A stretch of 64,000 nucleotides of DNA from Pseudomonadota bacterium (GTDB lineage Bacteria > Bdellovibrionota > UBA1018), in assembly GCA_027485695.1 (NCBI GenBank), contig JAIXQO010000002.1, positions 538,006 through 602,005 of the forward strand. The letters run 5' to 3'. The notes under the pieces are model-generated. The model was not told where the DNA came from, made no database searches, and saw nothing but the letters and a program-made list of their open reading frames with translations. Within the stretch, counting starts at the first letter, position 1. Every line of letters begins with the position of its first letter. Both the position numbers and the translations under genes were made by a program. Below, piece after piece: positions 46,038-55,569 of the stretch.

Positions 46038-46736
46038 CTACTCGGATTTCAAGAATACCCAGATCAAAATCAGTGGCCGGCCCCGGTGCTTTTCCCATTG
46101 AGGATAACGGCCGGCGAACTCATCATCCCCCACTCCCTCGACCTTCTGCCAGAGGCGAAACCCGGCTCGCTCGGCGGCGGCTTCGATCGCGCCTGGGGCG
46201 TGCGCGAAACTCTCCAAGAAATAGGGATCTTCGCTATCGGCCTGTTTGAAGTTCGCCTGCGTTCCGGCACCGATGCGTAGAGGATGAATCTCAGAGACGA
46301 AGAACTCTCCTCCAACACGCAAGAGACTGTGAACGCGCGCGAAGAATCGGTCGAGTTCTCGAATATGCTCGATCACGAGACTGGTCAGCGCGGCTTCGAA
46401 ACCCTCGCCAGAGAACGGGTATGCAAAAAAATCGCCCTCTACGAACTCGACGCGATCACTGACCAGCTTGGAGCGCGCCACTTCCAGCATTCCTGCCGAC
46501 TGATCCAATGCGATGACCTGATTTTCCTGTGAAACGAGTCTCGCCGTATGCCGGCCCGTACCGCAGCCGATTTCCAGCACGCTCTTGCCTCGAAGATGCT
46601 GATAGACCGGCGGGAACTTCAGCTCGTCGATCGCGACGGTCGAATTGACGTCGGTATCGTACGTTTTCGACCAAAGATCATAGCCGTTTTTATTATCAAT
46701 TTTTTGAGTAAAGGATTTCTTAGATTCAGTAGACAT
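46038..46736 (-). CDS. SAM-dependent methyltransferase, class I
   Basis: The protein has 232 residues and one Rossmann methyltransferase domain. Motif I reads VLEIGCGTGRHTARL, followed by VIALDQSAGMLEVA, EFVEGDF and EAALTSLVIEHI. It resembles UbiE/BioC-like small-molecule methyltransferases; the substrate is unknown. It ends 140 bases upstream of rlmN on the same strand; no terminator is clear between. It is divergent from the binding-protein gene that follows. Confidence 0.85.
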   Translation of the reverse strand: MSTESKKSFTQKIDNKNGYDLWSKTYDTDVNSTVAIDELKFPPVYQHLRGKSVLEIGCGTGRHTARLVSQENQVIALDQSAGMLEVARSKLVSDRVEFVEGDFFAYPFSGEGFEAALTSLVIEHIRELDRFFARVHSLLRVGGEFFVSEIHPLRIGAGTQANFKQADSEDPYFLESFAHAPGAIEAAAERAGFRLWQKVEGVGDDEFAGRYPQWEKHRGRPLILIWVFLKSE

Positions 46737-46868
46737 GGGTACCCCGATCTACTCCTTGACCGGTAGGAGTGAGGGGCGTGAATTTTGAGTCGCGTTCCGG
46801 AGATTTCCGGCGGACACAGCGCCACTGATTCGTCTTTTATAAATGGCCGTGATCCAAAAATCAAGCGC

Positions 46869-48644
46869 ATGAAATTATCGTTGGGTTTCAGAAATATATG
46901 TTACGCCGGAATGATGCTCATCCCGAATCTGACGCTCATCATGAGCCTTGTTAGCGGCTCGGCCTTCGCCACCTCCACCCCTCCCATCAAAATCCTCAGA
47001 CTCTCCACCAGCTCCAAAGTCGAAACCCTCGACCCTGCTCAAGCGGATGATTTCTACTCCAGCCTCGAGGCAGGTCGCGTGTATGAGGGGCTCCTTCAAT
47101 ACCATTACCTGAAACGCCCATTTGAACTGGAGCCGCTATTGGCTGAGAAAATGCCGGAGGTCACGAATGGTGGAAAAACGTACACGTTCCGAATCAAGAC
47201 GGACGTCCATTTCCATCCGGATTCTTGCCTAAAAATCGGAGAAAATGGCTTGCGTTCCTTGAGGGCGAACGACTTCGTTTACAGCATAAAACGGTTCGCA
47301 AACCCGCGCGATCCGTCGAGACTCTGGTACTTATTCGAAGGAAAAATCCAAGGCTTAAACGAATGGAAAGACCGTCAGGCAAAACTTCCCGCCACGAATT
47401 TCGACGACCCGGTTGAGGGCCTCTTCGCTCCTGATCCTCGGACGCTCGTGATCACGCTCACCCAACCGAATCCTCATTTCCTCTGGGCGCTCGCAATGAC
47501 TCAGGTCGCAGCGGTTCCGAGGGAATGCGTCGAGAAATACGGCCCAGACTTCGGTTCTCATGCGATCGGTACTGGGCCATTCATCCTGGAAAATTTTAAC
47601 CGCGATCACAAAATCACTTACCGAAAAAATCCCGCGTATCATGGACGCTACCCAACAACGGGCGAAAAATCCGACCGTGCAGAGGGGCTGCTAGTCGACT
47701 CTGGAAAATCACTGCCATTCGCCGACGTCGTCGAAGTGTCTTATTCAGCGGAGTGGATGCCAGCTTGGATGAATTTCCAGCAAGGAAATCTCTCGCTCTA
47801 TCCAGTTCCCAAGGACCTCATGCTGAACGTTGTGGATGAAAAAGGAAATCTAACGAGCGAATACGCCAAAAAAGGCCTGAAACTCCACACTGCGCCATCG
47901 ATGCATCAGTACCATTTCTCTTTTAATATGAAGGATCTGCTCCTCGGGAAAAACAAACTCCTCCGGCAAGCGATTTTCGCATCGATTGATCGCGAAAAGT
48001 TCGCGCAGCTTTTCATGCCCAAGCGCGCAATCGTTGGACAGAGCTTCATCCCGCTCACCTCTCCCGATTTCGATCCGAAGTACCGCAGCCCCACGACCTA
48101 CTCGATCGATCGAGCAAAAAAACTCCTCGCTCAAGCCGGTTTCCCGGATGGCAAAGGACTACCTCCCCTGACGTTCACTGGATTCACATCCACAAGTGCT
48201 CGCCAACAGGCTGAGTTTTTTCAGAACTCGCTCAAAGCGATCGGAGTTCCCGTGCAACTAGAGTTCGTCGAATGGAACGATTTTCAGAAACGGCTGGAGA
48301 ACCGCACGCTCCAGATGTGGATGATGGGAATGGGCGCCGACTATCCAGACGCGGAAACCGCGTTCGTAAACTTCTGGGGCAAGAACCCTTCGGCCATGAG
48401 TAACGAAAACGCCTACTCGAATCCCGAGTTCGATGCGCTCTACGAAAAAATGGCGACGATGAAACCGGGCGCCGCGAGACGCCCACTCTTGAAAAAATTG
48501 AACGCGATGCTCGAAGAAGATGCGCCTCAGCTCATCGTGGCGAATGCGATCGAACGCACGCTCACTCAGCCGACCCTTAAGAATTTCAAGCCGAATGCGT
48601 TCGACCTGCGTACATCCAAGTACTGGAGAGTCGAATTTAAGTAG
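46869..48644 (+). CDS. Oligopeptide-binding protein, ABC transporter family 5
   Basis: The protein has 592 residues. The ATG at 46869 opens a signal peptide (through MSLVSGSAFA) and earlier ATGs are not needed. Family 5 features are present: LDPAQADDFYSS, VYEGLLQYHY, TYTFRIKTDVHFHPD, FVYSIKRFANP and the C-terminal WMMGMGADYPDAETAF. It should bind peptides or similar ligands in the periplasm. No permease or ATPase genes neighbour it, so the transporter is encoded elsewhere or it acts as a receptor accessory. Confidence 0.88.
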   Translation: MKLSLGFRNICYAGMMLIPNLTLIMSLVSGSAFATSTPPIKILRLSTSSKVETLDPAQADDFYSSLEAGRVYEGLLQYHYLKRPFELEPLLAEKMPEVTNGGKTYTFRIKTDVHFHPDSCLKIGENGLRSLRANDFVYSIKRFANPRDPSRLWYLFEGKIQGLNEWKDRQAKLPATNFDDPVEGLFAPDPRTLVITLTQPNPHFLWALAMTQVAAVPRECVEKYGPDFGSHAIGTGPFILENFNRDHKITYRKNPAYHGRYPTTGEKSDRAEGLLVDSGKSLPFADVVEVSYSAEWMPAWMNFQQGNLSLYPVPKDLMLNVVDEKGNLTSEYAKKGLKLHTAPSMHQYHFSFNMKDLLLGKNKLLRQAIFASIDREKFAQLFMPKRAIVGQSFIPLTSPDFDPKYRSPTTYSIDRAKKLLAQAGFPDGKGLPPLTFTGFTSTSARQQAEFFQNSLKAIGVPVQLEFVEWNDFQKRLENRTLQMWMMGMGADYPDAETAFVNFWGKNPSAMSNENAYSNPEFDALYEKMATMKPGAARRPLLKKLNAMLEEDAPQLIVANAIERTLTQPTLKNFKPNAFDLRTSKYWRVEFK

Positions 48645-48647
48645 TCA

Positions 48648-49367
48648 TTAAATCCCGAAAAACGCCCGTAGCGAGAGGCAAAACGCCATCCGCCATTTGA
48701 ACGGATGCAGGGAGATTTCGCCTGAGCGGAGCATGTCTGCGAACGGCTTCCAAGGCTTAGCCTCATTTGAGATCCGCATCCAATTGCGTTCACTGATGGT
48801 GATCGCATGAACTTTGACCCCAAAACGGCTCGAAAGGAATGCGACACGGGCCTCGATTTCGCCCTGACGTTCTTTGGCCAGGCTCGAGAAATCCGGGGCA
48901 CGGCATTCGGAGAGCTGGCCCTTTTTGAAGATCAACATCAGGTCCTGCTCTGGATCTTGGAGCCGAAGATAGACGGCAAATGAACTCGGGAGTGAACGAC
49001 TCCACCAACCGTTCGTGAGGTCTCGGAGCAGGAAGTGATCCGACGGAAGTTTTTTCACTCCAAACTGTCCGGTCAGTTTCGCTCGCACGAGGCGTTTTTG
49101 ATCCGCGTAATTCGGGAGCGCGAGCGCCTCCTCAATCACGGCTCTCAGATCGGGTTCACTCACCGTTTGAAACGCAGCCTTCCCCGCATACTTCAATTGA
49201 TGGGTTTCGAGATTTTCATTGAGATCAATCGCATGGAGCGGGAGAGTTCCCACGGAGTCCAAGAGTTGACCATTTTTTTCCAGGCCCACCACGCGTGGTT
49301 CGTCCAGCAGCGGCGCGGAATCCGGAAATAGTTCCTTGAGTGCGACGTAATCAAATCCGAGTTGCAT
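48648..49367 (-). CDS. Protein of unknown function paired with a GH42-like protein
   Basis: The protein has 239 residues and I do not recognise it. No signal peptide is visible. It contains a WWSRSLPSSFAVYLRL segment and a basic C terminus (KWRMAFCLSLRAFFGI). The start is chosen at 49367, where ATG overlaps the upstream stop as ATGA; an upstream TTG at 49379 is less likely. The overlap shows it is translated with the glycosidase-like gene and is likely its functional partner. Confidence 0.6.
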   Translation of the reverse strand: MQLGFDYVALKELFPDSAPLLDEPRVVGLEKNGQLLDSVGTLPLHAIDLNENLETHQLKYAGKAAFQTVSEPDLRAVIEEALALPNYADQKRLVRAKLTGQFGVKKLPSDHFLLRDLTNGWWSRSLPSSFAVYLRLQDPEQDLMLIFKKGQLSECRAPDFSSLAKERQGEIEARVAFLSSRFGVKVHAITISERNWMRISNEAKPWKPFADMLRSGEISLHPFKWRMAFCLSLRAFFGI

Positions 49368-51313
49368 CAGAGCCCCCAATCCGATTCTGCGAACCCTGGA
49401 AGCACCGTCCTGGCGGCCTCTTCAGCGTATTTAGGATTGAGTTCGCGATGATTTTCCGCGATTTTGCGCTCAAACTCGTCGGATCCGAATCCACTCGCGG
49501 TGAGCGGCAGGACGCCGAACGCGGGGATCTCAAGATCACATTGCTTGGCCGTCACGGTGTTGATTTGATCAGGTGAACGGTAGGCCTCCAGCAAATCCCC
49601 GATCTGCATCTCGGTTTGGAAAAGCACACCGCTCTCTACTGCCGTTTGCCGCGGATTCATCAAGAACAGCGCACGGTCCTCGTCGCGTTTGCGTTGAAGC
49701 ATGAGGAGCTCCACATCGGACACCGCATCGATTGCGAGCGTGACTTCCGCGAGCGAATAAGTCGCCTGAAAAAACCGCACCCAATCTTCTTTGACCGAAG
49801 GCGGATCGTAGAACACCCAGTGTCCGCGTTCGATCCGGAGGATCTCGGAAACGGCACCCATTTTTGTCTCGATACCTTTTTTCAGGTCGTAGAAATCTTT
49901 CCACTCTACTTGGGCGAGGTCGCTCCAAGCGGCCGTACGAGGAAACGCGACGGTGCCGCCTTTTTTCACCCACTCCATGAGCTGGGCCAAGTTCTCGCTC
50001 GTCAATAGACGCTGATCATCCCAGAAGACGAGTTTCACCGTACCCAGAACGTCCAGCAAGCCCAGTTCCTCAGCTTGAGAACTCTCGGCGAAACCCAACC
50101 CCGGCATCATCGAACGTTTTTTGAAAACACCACTTTCGATCCAGGGGCTCGAGCCTAAGACCAGTACTTCAGGCTCCATGGTGAGTTCTCGCTCGAACGT
50201 GAGATCCGCAAAAAACGAAAGCCGTTTCTTGAAACTCTTGCTCAAGCGGAAATACTCGTCCTGATCGATCAGCACAGCGCCTTGGCGTCCACCGTAAGTC
50301 AGAAGCGATTTCAGGAGCAAGAACTGCCGTTCGCTCTCGGAGAGAGTGCGGAACTGTCCAAGTCCTGTCCAATGACAGATCGGGAGCATTTCCTTGCGAT
50401 CCCGCCCGGAGTAAACGCGCGCGAACTTCGTCGCCACATCGTTCAAGCGATCAAACGACCGGAAACGTCCGTCGACCTCCGAGAAAACCTGCGAGTAGAG
50501 AAACATTGGATCCGCTTCGGGAGTCAACATCTCCACCTGAACGAAATCAAACTCGTTCCCGGTTTTCTTGAAGCTTTGGAGCTGCCGAGCGCGGAATTCT
50601 TTTTCGCGTTCGTAGTTACGTCGATTGCGTAGGATTTCAGTCGACTCGGGGCTAGCGAGAAACGTCGAGGACTTGCCGAATGCCCCGCGGAATTCCGGGT
50701 GCTGTTTCAGTTTCTTGAGAGACTCTTCGAAATCGGTTTCACCGGAATGCGAAAAATCGCCGAGATCCGTGCCACGTCCGAATTCACGAATCGTCGGCAG
50801 CGAGTCGTAATACTTATGATAGCTGCCGGTAAGGATCAGCTGAATGCGCGACTTCGCGTCGCCGTTTTTGCGCGCGAGATCCGCAAGCCAGCCTTCGCAT
50901 TTTTGCAAAAACTGCGTGTAACGTTTCCAGAGCTCCGGCGATTGCCAGCTTGGCAGAGCATGCATGACGGGCGGCAAGCCGACAATAAATGGTCTACCAT
51001 CTCGATCACGCGCCCACATGCTTTCATCGAGCGCGATTTCTTTCGGAAGTCCCGAGTATGGAAAACTCACGCCGACCTCGGGCGAGACCACAAGACTGAC
51101 CGACATCTTTTTTTCGATGATCGTCTCGAGAAACCGCACTAATGTGTGCTGGATATCGCACTCGGCGTTTTGCCAAGGAATAAAGGCCGTAACGTGACGA
51201 ATGCCGTTCGCCTGAAGCTGACCAAGTAACGACGGCATCTGCGACGGGCGAGTTTCCCAGTAGTTGACCGCGATTTGTAGCGGATAAATCTGTGTTTTCC
51301 TTGCTCGCACCAT
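49367..51313 (-). CDS. Glycoside hydrolase-like TIM barrel protein (GH42/GH35 type)
   Basis: The protein has 648 residues. The N-terminal YPLQIAVNYWETRPSQMPSL, then ANGIRHVTAFIPWQ, is the entry of a GH35/42-type barrel. Around residues 410-460 a GATase-like trimerisation domain is suggested by VKLVFWDDQRLLTSE, then WVKKGGTVAFPRTA. Catalytic Glu candidates cannot be fixed by eye. No signal peptide is seen, so it is cytoplasmic. Substrate might be a beta-galactoside. It is the first gene of a two-gene unit and lacks a good ribosome site at ATG 51313, so the start may be later. Confidence 0.55.
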   Translation of the reverse strand: MVRARKTQIYPLQIAVNYWETRPSQMPSLLGQLQANGIRHVTAFIPWQNAECDIQHTLVRFLETIIEKKMSVSLVVSPEVGVSFPYSGLPKEIALDESMWARDRDGRPFIVGLPPVMHALPSWQSPELWKRYTQFLQKCEGWLADLARKNGDAKSRIQLILTGSYHKYYDSLPTIREFGRGTDLGDFSHSGETDFEESLKKLKQHPEFRGAFGKSSTFLASPESTEILRNRRNYEREKEFRARQLQSFKKTGNEFDFVQVEMLTPEADPMFLYSQVFSEVDGRFRSFDRLNDVATKFARVYSGRDRKEMLPICHWTGLGQFRTLSESERQFLLLKSLLTYGGRQGAVLIDQDEYFRLSKSFKKRLSFFADLTFERELTMEPEVLVLGSSPWIESGVFKKRSMMPGLGFAESSQAEELGLLDVLGTVKLVFWDDQRLLTSENLAQLMEWVKKGGTVAFPRTAAWSDLAQVEWKDFYDLKKGIETKMGAVSEILRIERGHWVFYDPPSVKEDWVRFFQATYSLAEVTLAIDAVSDVELLMLQRKRDEDRALFLMNPRQTAVESGVLFQTEMQIGDLLEAYRSPDQINTVTAKQCDLEIPAFGVLPLTASGFGSDEFERKIAENHRELNPKYAEEAARTVLPGFAESDWGL

Positions 51314-51365
51314 AATGGTAATAGGATGACATAAGCCGATTAAGTAAGTAAAGGAGTCGCCTATT

Positions 51366-52523
51366 ATGTGGTTTTTCTCTGAAGAAGAAAAAATGCTTCA
51401 AGACACCGTGCGTCAGTATGCCCTCGCGGAACTCGCACCAAAAATCGAACACCTCGATCACGAAGAGAAGTTTAACGACGCTGCTTTTCGTAAGCTGGGG
51501 GACCTCGGACTCCTCGGCATCACCGTAAAAGAAGAAGATGGCGGCGCCGGACTCGGTGCTGTGGCAGCGACGATCGCCATGGAAGAAATGGGTGCAGTCG
51601 ACGCATCCACAACGCTCTCTTACTTGGCGCATACGATTCTTTGCGTGAATCAAATCGGCGCCAACGGCTCTCCCGAGCAAAAGAAAAAGTATCTTCCGAA
51701 ACTGATCTCGGGCGAATGGATTGGCGGCATGGGCATGAGTGAACCAGGCGCAGGTTCCGATGCCCTCGGCATGACCACCAAAGCCACGCGCACTGCAGAC
51801 GGTTACAACCTTTTCGGTGGAAAAACTTGGATCACCAACGGCCCGAACGGCGACATTTTCTACGTGTACGCAAAAACCGGCGAAGGTAAGAAAAACCTCT
51901 CCACGTTCATCGTCGAACGCGGAATGAAAGGTTTCTCCACTGGGAAAAAATTCTCGAAGATGGGCATGCGCGCTTCGCCAACTGGAGAACTCGTTTTTGA
52001 AGACGTGAAATTGCCAGAATCGGCGCGCGTCGGCGAAGAGAACTCGTCCGTGAAAATGATGATGCGCAACCTCGACCTCGAGCGCGTGACCATCGCGGGC
52101 ATCTCGCTCGGCATCGCTCGCGGCGCGATCGAAGCCGCAACCGCGTACGCAAAAGACCGAAAACAGTTCAATAAACCGATTGCCTCTTTTCAGCAGATTC
52201 AAGAACGCATCGCCGAAGCATCGACGAATTACGAAGCTTCGCGTGCCCTTGTCTACAGTTGCGCCAAGATGTGGGACGAAGGCAAACTCGTCGGCAAACA
52301 AGCCTCCGTGATGAGCGCCCAGGCCAAACTTCACGCTGCCCAGATGGCGACCAAGGTCGCGCTGGACGCCATTCAAATCCTCGGGGGCTACGGCTATACC
52401 CGCGAATTCCCGGTGGAACGCATGATGCGCGACGCGAAGCTCATCGAAATCGGCGCCGGCACGAACGAAATCATGCGCGTGATCATCGCACGTCAACTAC
52501 TCGGCGAGGCGGCAGACCAATGA
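51366..52523 (+). CDS. Isovaleryl-CoA dehydrogenase-like acyl-CoA dehydrogenase
   Basis: The protein has 385 residues. FAD- and substrate-binding motifs MGMSEPGAGSDALGM and KTWITNG are present. The usual catalytic Glu in the xEGT position is Gly here (IEIGAGTNEIM), and a Glu occurs earlier in RNLDLERVTIAG (about residue 239). That displacement is characteristic of isovaleryl-CoA dehydrogenase, which works in leucine breakdown. An AAGGAG precedes the start. It overlaps the next gene by ATGA, so both are co-translated. Confidence 0.85.
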   Translation: MWFFSEEEKMLQDTVRQYALAELAPKIEHLDHEEKFNDAAFRKLGDLGLLGITVKEEDGGAGLGAVAATIAMEEMGAVDASTTLSYLAHTILCVNQIGANGSPEQKKKYLPKLISGEWIGGMGMSEPGAGSDALGMTTKATRTADGYNLFGGKTWITNGPNGDIFYVYAKTGEGKKNLSTFIVERGMKGFSTGKKFSKMGMRASPTGELVFEDVKLPESARVGEENSSVKMMMRNLDLERVTIAGISLGIARGAIEAATAYAKDRKQFNKPIASFQQIQERIAEASTNYEASRALVYSCAKMWDEGKLVGKQASVMSAQAKLHAAQMATKVALDAIQILGGYGYTREFPVERMMRDAKLIEIGAGTNEIMRVIIARQLLGEAADQ

Positions 52524-53668
52524 CTTCAAGCACTCCAGAACAGCTGGAAATGATCGCTGAACTCCGTGCATTGACCCGTAAATTTGCGCAGGAGAAACTC
52601 GCGCCTCGTGCGGAACACGACGACCGTGATGAAATCTTTCGCCCGGAAAACATCCAGGCGCTGGGCGAACTCGGGCTCACCGGTGTTCCGGTTGCCGAAG
52701 AGTACGGCGGCGCGGGCCTTGGCTACGAAGCCTATACGGCCGTGATCGAGGAAATCGCGCAAGCACATGCGGCATATGCCATTTCAGTTGCCGTAACCGG
52801 ACTTCCGCAAGTGATCCTTTCCAAGTTCGGTAGTGATGCGCAGAAGAAAAAATACATCCCAGCACTCGCCTCCGGACGCGCGATCGGCGGATTCTCACTC
52901 TCCGAAGCGTCCTCTGGATCCGACGCCGGATCCCTGAAGACCACCGCTCGCAAAGACGGATCGAAATACATCGTCAACGGAACGAAGCTCTGGACGACTC
53001 AAGGTGATTCCGCCGAGACCATCGTCTTGATGGCTCGTACCGGCGGCCCCGGCCCCAAGGGCGTTTCCGCATTCATCCTGGAAAAAGGTATGAAGGGTTT
53101 CTCCTTAGGCAAGCGCGAGAAAAAAATGGGGCTCGGGTCCTCACACACGATGGAGCTCGTTCTCGAAAATTGTGAAATTCCCGCCGAAAACCTGATTGGA
53201 AATGAAGGTGACGGGTTCACCGTCGCGATGACCGCGCTCGACTCCGGACGCATCACGATTGCTGCGACTGCAAACGGAGTGTCTCAAGGAGCGCTTGCGA
53301 CGGCGATTGCCCATGCCAAACAACGCGAGCAGTTCGGAAAACCGATCGCCGAATACCAAGGCGTGAGTTTTATGCTGGCCGACATGGCGACAGCGCTCGA
53401 AGCATCTCGCCATTTGGTCACAAACGCCGCACGCCTCTACGACGCAAAACTTCCGTTCTCGACCGAAGCCGCGATGGCAAAACTATTCGCTACCGACAGC
53501 GCGATGAAAATCACGACGGATGCCGTGCAGATTCTGGGCGGTAGTGGCTATACGCAGGAATTCCCAGCGGAGCGCTACATGCGCGAAGCCAAGGTTCTGC
53601 AAATCGTCGAAGGCACGAACCAGATTCAGAGACTCGTGATCGGAAGAAAACTCGTCACGAATGCCTGA
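52520..53668 (+). CDS. Acyl-CoA dehydrogenase
   Basis: The protein has 382 residues. It has GFSLSEASSGSDAGSL, GTKLWTTQ and the C-terminal LQIVEGTNQIQRLVIGRKL, with the catalytic Glu at about residue 364 as in short- and medium-chain enzymes. It therefore differs from its upstream neighbour in where the catalytic base lies, so the two probably act on different acyl chains. ATG 52520 is taken because of the ATGA overlap; a longer frame begins inside the neighbour and is not used. Confidence 0.92.
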   Translation: MTSSTPEQLEMIAELRALTRKFAQEKLAPRAEHDDRDEIFRPENIQALGELGLTGVPVAEEYGGAGLGYEAYTAVIEEIAQAHAAYAISVAVTGLPQVILSKFGSDAQKKKYIPALASGRAIGGFSLSEASSGSDAGSLKTTARKDGSKYIVNGTKLWTTQGDSAETIVLMARTGGPGPKGVSAFILEKGMKGFSLGKREKKMGLGSSHTMELVLENCEIPAENLIGNEGDGFTVAMTALDSGRITIAATANGVSQGALATAIAHAKQREQFGKPIAEYQGVSFMLADMATALEASRHLVTNAARLYDAKLPFSTEAAMAKLFATDSAMKITTDAVQILGGSGYTQEFPAERYMREAKVLQIVEGTNQIQRLVIGRKLVTNA

Positions 53669-54395
53669 TCAGCTCATTGTGAAATCCATGAATCTGAATT
53701 TTAACGCTGCGGATCCATTCTCATTGAGTCTATTTGTAGTGATGGCGATCGCAATGGCGTTTGCCTGTTTTTACGTGCTTTGGCATTCCGTTAACCGTCT
53801 CGTTTGGACCGGATCATTCCTCGGAGTTATATTCATTTCTTCGATCGCCGCCGCAACTCGGCTGATGACTGAGAGCTTGTTGCCCTGGGGGCCTCTCGTT
53901 TTTTCGACGATCTTGGTTTGGGGGTTCACGTTCCCATTGAGCGCATCAGGTCGCGCGGTCGCTGGATCGAACACTCTCTCTACGCTGATTTTGTTCCAAA
54001 GCTTTCGAATACCTTTGGAGCTCATCCTGCATCATTGGGCAGACATTCAGACCGTGCCCGAAACCATGACTTGGACTGGCCAAAATTGGGATATTGTCGC
54101 GGGCATCTCATCTCTCCTGAGTTGCCGCTGGGTCAATCGATCGCGTGCCCTCGCTTGGACCGTCAATACGATTGGATTTTTGCTTCTCTTAAATGTGTTG
54201 CGAGTCGTAGCCCTTTCAGCGCCCCTGCCTTTCTCGTGGCAGCTCGAGCGCCCGCTCTTACTGATCGCTTATTTCCCTTATAGTCTCATTGCTCCGCTCT
54301 TTGTTCTGCCTGCTTTTTCAGCTCATCTTTTGGTGTTTCGAAAACTATTTGAAGAAGGGCGCAACCCACTCATACCAAACAAAAAACTGACCTAA
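53661..54395 (+). CDS. Polytopic membrane protein of unknown function
   Basis: The protein has about 244 residues with seven or so membrane helices. A central stretch FRIPLELILHHWADIQTVPE followed by MTWTGQNWDIVAGISSLL recalls a conserved pattern (Arg-Pro-Glu, Met-Thr, Gly-x-Asn-x-Asp-Ile) seen in uncharacterised membrane proteins. I cannot assign a function. It overlaps the upstream acyl-CoA dehydrogenase by 8 bases if it begins at 53661; ATG 53688 is an alternative start. Neither has a clear ribosome site. Confidence 0.65.
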   Translation: MPDQLIVKSMNLNFNAADPFSLSLFVVMAIAMAFACFYVLWHSVNRLVWTGSFLGVIFISSIAAATRLMTESLLPWGPLVFSTILVWGFTFPLSASGRAVAGSNTLSTLILFQSFRIPLELILHHWADIQTVPETMTWTGQNWDIVAGISSLLSCRWVNRSRALAWTVNTIGFLLLLNVLRVVALSAPLPFSWQLERPLLLIAYFPYSLIAPLFVLPAFSAHLLVFRKLFEEGRNPLIPNKKLT

Positions 54396-54403
54396 ACACG
54401 ACT

Positions 54404-54446
54404 GATGAGGATGCCAAGGATCGGCCTTTGTCTTGTCATCCTCATC
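54404..54446. other. Perfect 10-pair hairpin between two genes
   Basis: GATGAGGATG (54404-54413) pairs with CATCCTCATC (54437-54446) without mismatch, and AAGG/CCTT pair inside the loop. No T-tract follows on either strand in the right place, so it is more likely a stability or leader element than a simple terminator. It lies 36 bases before the exported-protein gene. Confidence 0.5.
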
Positions 54447-54481
54447 GAAAAAGTGTACCCGCCTGCAAGGAAATCCATACA

Positions 54482-54913
54482 ATGAAACGTTCTCACTCCA
54501 GCGCGCTGTTCAAATACCTGAAACGATCACTCGTCGTTTTACCATTTGTGATCTCGAACCCAAGCTTCTCGAGCCAAGAATGCGAAATCGCCGTTTATTT
54601 TAGCCAATTTGAGCGATGTCCCCTCGGTGAGGTCAATCAACTGAATCAGGTGGCGAATCAAATTCTTTCGCAAAAAGGCTATCAAATGAGCTCACGGTGG
54701 GACTCTCCATTTGTGCTCGAAGCCTACGGCCCCCGATCCGAGAATAGCGTACGCGTATTCTTGAGTTATCAATCTCAGTTTGCCGATGAGGGTCTATTGC
54801 CTTATTCCGTGGATCAAACCATGCGCGGCAGCTCGGACTCCTCCTGTATCCGCCCACTTATTCAGACGCTCGAACGCCTCGAGACATGCGGCCCGACTCG
54901 ACCATCGAATTGA
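54482..54913 (+). CDS. Small exported protein of unknown function
   Basis: The protein has 143 residues and I do not recognise it. ATG 54482 is preceded by AAGGAAA and opens a signal peptide (through VVLPFVISNPSFSS). The mature part holds four Cys, including the close pair in QECEIAVYFSQFERCP and a late pair, probably two disulfides. It would be periplasmic or secreted. Not in an operon with its neighbours on sequence evidence. Confidence 0.65.
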   Translation: MKRSHSSALFKYLKRSLVVLPFVISNPSFSSQECEIAVYFSQFERCPLGEVNQLNQVANQILSQKGYQMSSRWDSPFVLEAYGPRSENSVRVFLSYQSQFADEGLLPYSVDQTMRGSSDSSCIRPLIQTLERLETCGPTRPSN

Positions 54914-54960
54914 CCGGGGCGCACTCCTCCTCCTCGATCGTTCGCTGGACACCCGAAAAC

Positions 54961-55398
54961 CTAGATCGCTCCGGATTCGGTCGGCTCCGGGTTGAGGTGC
55001 CCCGTTTCGGAATCCATTTTGTTTTCCGATGATGCCTGCGTTTGTAACGGCGTCTCAGTGTGCAAAGCACATCGCCATTCACCGCCCTCGCGAATCCAGG
55101 TCGACGTGTCGAAACACGATTCACCATTGGACTCCAGACGATAAGCGATCACGGCCGTTTCACTGTTCAAAACCTCAATCTGCTCGTCGCGGATCTCGAA
55201 TGACTTCACTTGGTCTACGTGGGCTCTCATCATTTTTCGATAAGTGGGCTCGTCGATCGCCCTCGCCCCCTGAGGTCCGCTGACGATGCAGGGAAACCGG
55301 GTCAAAGAAACGGCAGTTCCTACATCATGATCCTGCACGGCTCGCCAATATCGGTTCTCGAGTCCCAAAATTTCCTGTTGTTCGCTGGTATTGCGCAT
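54961..55398 (-). CDS. SnoaL/NTF2-like small protein (DUF4440 type)
   Basis: The protein has 145 residues. The first 110 have the helix-strand layout of the SnoaL/DUF4440 cone fold (LENRYWRAVQDHDVGTAVSL, then EIRDEQIEVLNSETAVIAYRL and TSTWIREGGEWRCALHTET). The last 30 residues are polar, perhaps disordered. An AAGGAG spaced 7 bases precedes the start. Members include ketosteroid isomerase-like enzymes and ligand binders; the role is not known. It is divergent from pgi. Confidence 0.75.
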   Translation of the reverse strand: MRNTSEQQEILGLENRYWRAVQDHDVGTAVSLTRFPCIVSGPQGARAIDEPTYRKMMRAHVDQVKSFEIRDEQIEVLNSETAVIAYRLESNGESCFDTSTWIREGGEWRCALHTETPLQTQASSENKMDSETGHLNPEPTESGAI

Positions 55399-55453
55399 AG
55401 TTGGCTCCTTGGGCCGTAAATATTGCAGGTTATAAGCCAGTCACGAATCCTCA

Positions 55454-55495
55454 AGTTCTACTGTAAAACGCGCTCAATCGAGCATTTTTAGAACT
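55454..55495. other. Stem-loop between the SnoaL-like gene and pgi
   Basis: AGTTCTA pairs with TAGAACT and encloses GCTC-AATC-GAGC followed by ATTTTT. The intergenic space is 171 bases and must hold divergent promoters; this hairpin sits in its middle. Whether it acts as RNA or operator is not clear. Confidence 0.35.
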
Positions 55496-55569
55496 CACCA
55501 CTTGTGATGAGCTGGGCCCGGGGATAAATACAGACAAACCCATTTGCTTCGAAAGGGCCTCCTCATCCC

